Assembly: GCA_019751475.1 (NCBI GenBank)
Contig: JAIENH010000651.1
Span: 1-14,261, forward strand
Source: Cyclobacteriaceae bacterium
GTDB lineage: Bacteria > Bacteroidota > Bacteroidia > Cytophagales > Cyclobacteriaceae
Length of the DNA stretch: 14,261 nucleotides
Reading direction: 5' to 3'
The position numbers were made by a program, and so were the translations under genes. Positions 13,826-14,261 of the stretch are shown one piece after another; within the stretch, counting starts at the first letter, position 1, and every line of letters begins with the position of its first letter. The notes under the pieces are model-generated. The model ran no database searches and had not been told where the DNA came from. It worked only from the letters and a program-made list of their open reading frames with translations.

Positions 13826-14230
13826 ATGAAAAATTTAATCAATTGGTTTGAAATTCCAGCAGCCGACTTTACAAGAGCAGTATCTTTTTATAAGGCTATT
13901 CTTGGTGTGGAAATTAAGGAAAGCGAAATGTTCGGAACAAAAATGGCGTTCTTCCCCACTGACGGAACGAATGTTTCAGGAGCTATCGTACAAGGTGAAG
14001 GGTACAAGCCATCAACAGATGGAGTACTCGCCTACCTAAATGGCGGCAACGATTTGCAAACGGTATTGGATAAAGTTGAAGCAAACAATGGAAAGGTTGT
14101 CGTTACTAAAACCCAGATAAGCCCTGAGATGGGATATTTTGGAATGTTCATAGATACCGAGGGAAATAAAATGGCAGTTCATTCACTGAACTACCTTCGG
14201 CTAAAAGCCGAAGGGTTTAGTATCGGCTAA
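13826..14230 (+). CDS. VOC-fold (glyoxalase/dioxygenase superfamily) protein
   Basis: A 134-residue protein with the paired beta-alpha-beta-beta-beta modules of the vicinal oxygen chelate superfamily: KNLINWFEIPAADFTRAVSF followed by YKAILG in the first half, and VLAYLNGGNDLQTVLDKVEA, PEMGYFGMFIDTEGNKMAVH in the second. Members include glyoxalase I, extradiol dioxygenases and antibiotic-binding proteins; the substrate here cannot be told. Related proteins end at or just after the NKMAVHS segment (residues 114-120). Here 14 further residues (LNYLRLKAEGFSIG) follow and are encoded by a hairpin pair, so the present C-terminus seems to be an extension by a repeat. The ATG at 13826 is followed directly by the first strand. 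It is probably controlled by the AraC regulator upstream. Confidence 0.95.
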   Translation: MKNLINWFEIPAADFTRAVSFYKAILGVEIKESEMFGTKMAFFPTDGTNVSGAIVQGEGYKPSTDGVLAYLNGGNDLQTVLDKVEANNGKVVVTKTQISPEMGYFGMFIDTEGNKMAVHSLNYLRLKAEGFSIG

Positions 14231-14236
14231 AGCCGA
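14194..14236. repeat. pair of REP-like hairpins at the 3' end of the VOC gene
   Basis: First hairpin: CCTTCGGCT (14194-14202), AAA, AGCCGAAGG (14206-14214), a perfect 9-bp stem. Second: TCGGCT (14223-14228), AA, AGCCGA (14231-14236). Both share the core CGGCT/AGCCG. The VOC stop TAA (14228-14230) is inside the second hairpin. No gene is seen in the last 31 bases of the window. Confidence 0.65.
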
Positions 14237-14261
14237 CTGAAGCAATGCACATAGACTCGGA

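Noticed and set aside
1..14261. tRNA, rRNA, CRISPR array, known riboswitch
   Set aside because: Looked for cloverleaf-type ends, regularly spaced repeats and conserved rRNA words by eye; none seen.

Overview
The window reads as chromosome of a Bacteroidota bacterium, most likely of the order Cytophagales. Supporting signs are the DUF4270 lipoprotein next to a short glycogen-synthase-like protein, promoter boxes of the Bacteroidota form TAnnTTTG, near absence of Shine-Dalgarno sites, lipoproteins with relaxed lipoboxes, and a membrane-anchored AraC-type regulator fused to TolB-like and TPR domains. The assignment rests on gene content and motifs read by eye; no search was run.

Left part (1-6492), compact and core-like. 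On the minus strand a GT5-like (glycogen synthase N-domain) gene is followed by a DUF4270 lipoprotein that runs off the left edge. From the same intergenic gap, in the other direction, runs a tight five-gene cluster: panC and panD (pantothenate and beta-alanine synthesis, 4-nt overlap), an LPG-synthase/UPF0104-type membrane protein, rfaE2 (ADP-heptose branch of LPS synthesis) and a YugP-type membrane zinc metallopeptidase, closed by a strong intrinsic terminator. A separate acyl-CoA dehydrogenase gene follows, with a previously easy-to-miss 35-residue lipoprotein gene starting on its stop codon.

Middle part (6493-8013), decayed. It holds a 183-nt start-less but protein-like reading frame, the N-terminal stump of a LytS/YehU-type histidine kinase, and a 0.9-kb remnant of a Tn5/IS50-like IS4-family element. 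The remnant keeps both terminal inverted repeats but has lost the C-terminal third of its transposase and carries a frameshift at the second catalytic Asp.

Right part (8014-14261), accessory. A 685-aa AraC/TM/TolB-like/TPR regulator on the minus strand is flanked on both sides by related palindromic intergenic sequences. Divergently there follow five plus-strand genes: an ankyrin-repeat lipoprotein, an acyltransferase-3 membrane protein, an esterase-D-like hydrolase, an AraC regulator of the DUF6597 type and a VOC-fold protein whose 3' end runs into a pair of REP-like hairpins. From about 10950 onward the DNA is visibly more AT-rich than the left part, which fits acquired or fast-evolving genes.

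No tRNA, rRNA, CRISPR array, integrase or phage gene was seen. The items most worth a second look are the GT5-like protein without the ADP-glucose-binding motif, the internally deleted IS with two-part terminal repeats beside the truncated kinase, the two related palindromic elements around the large regulator gene, and the hairpin pair that has become part of the VOC coding sequence.
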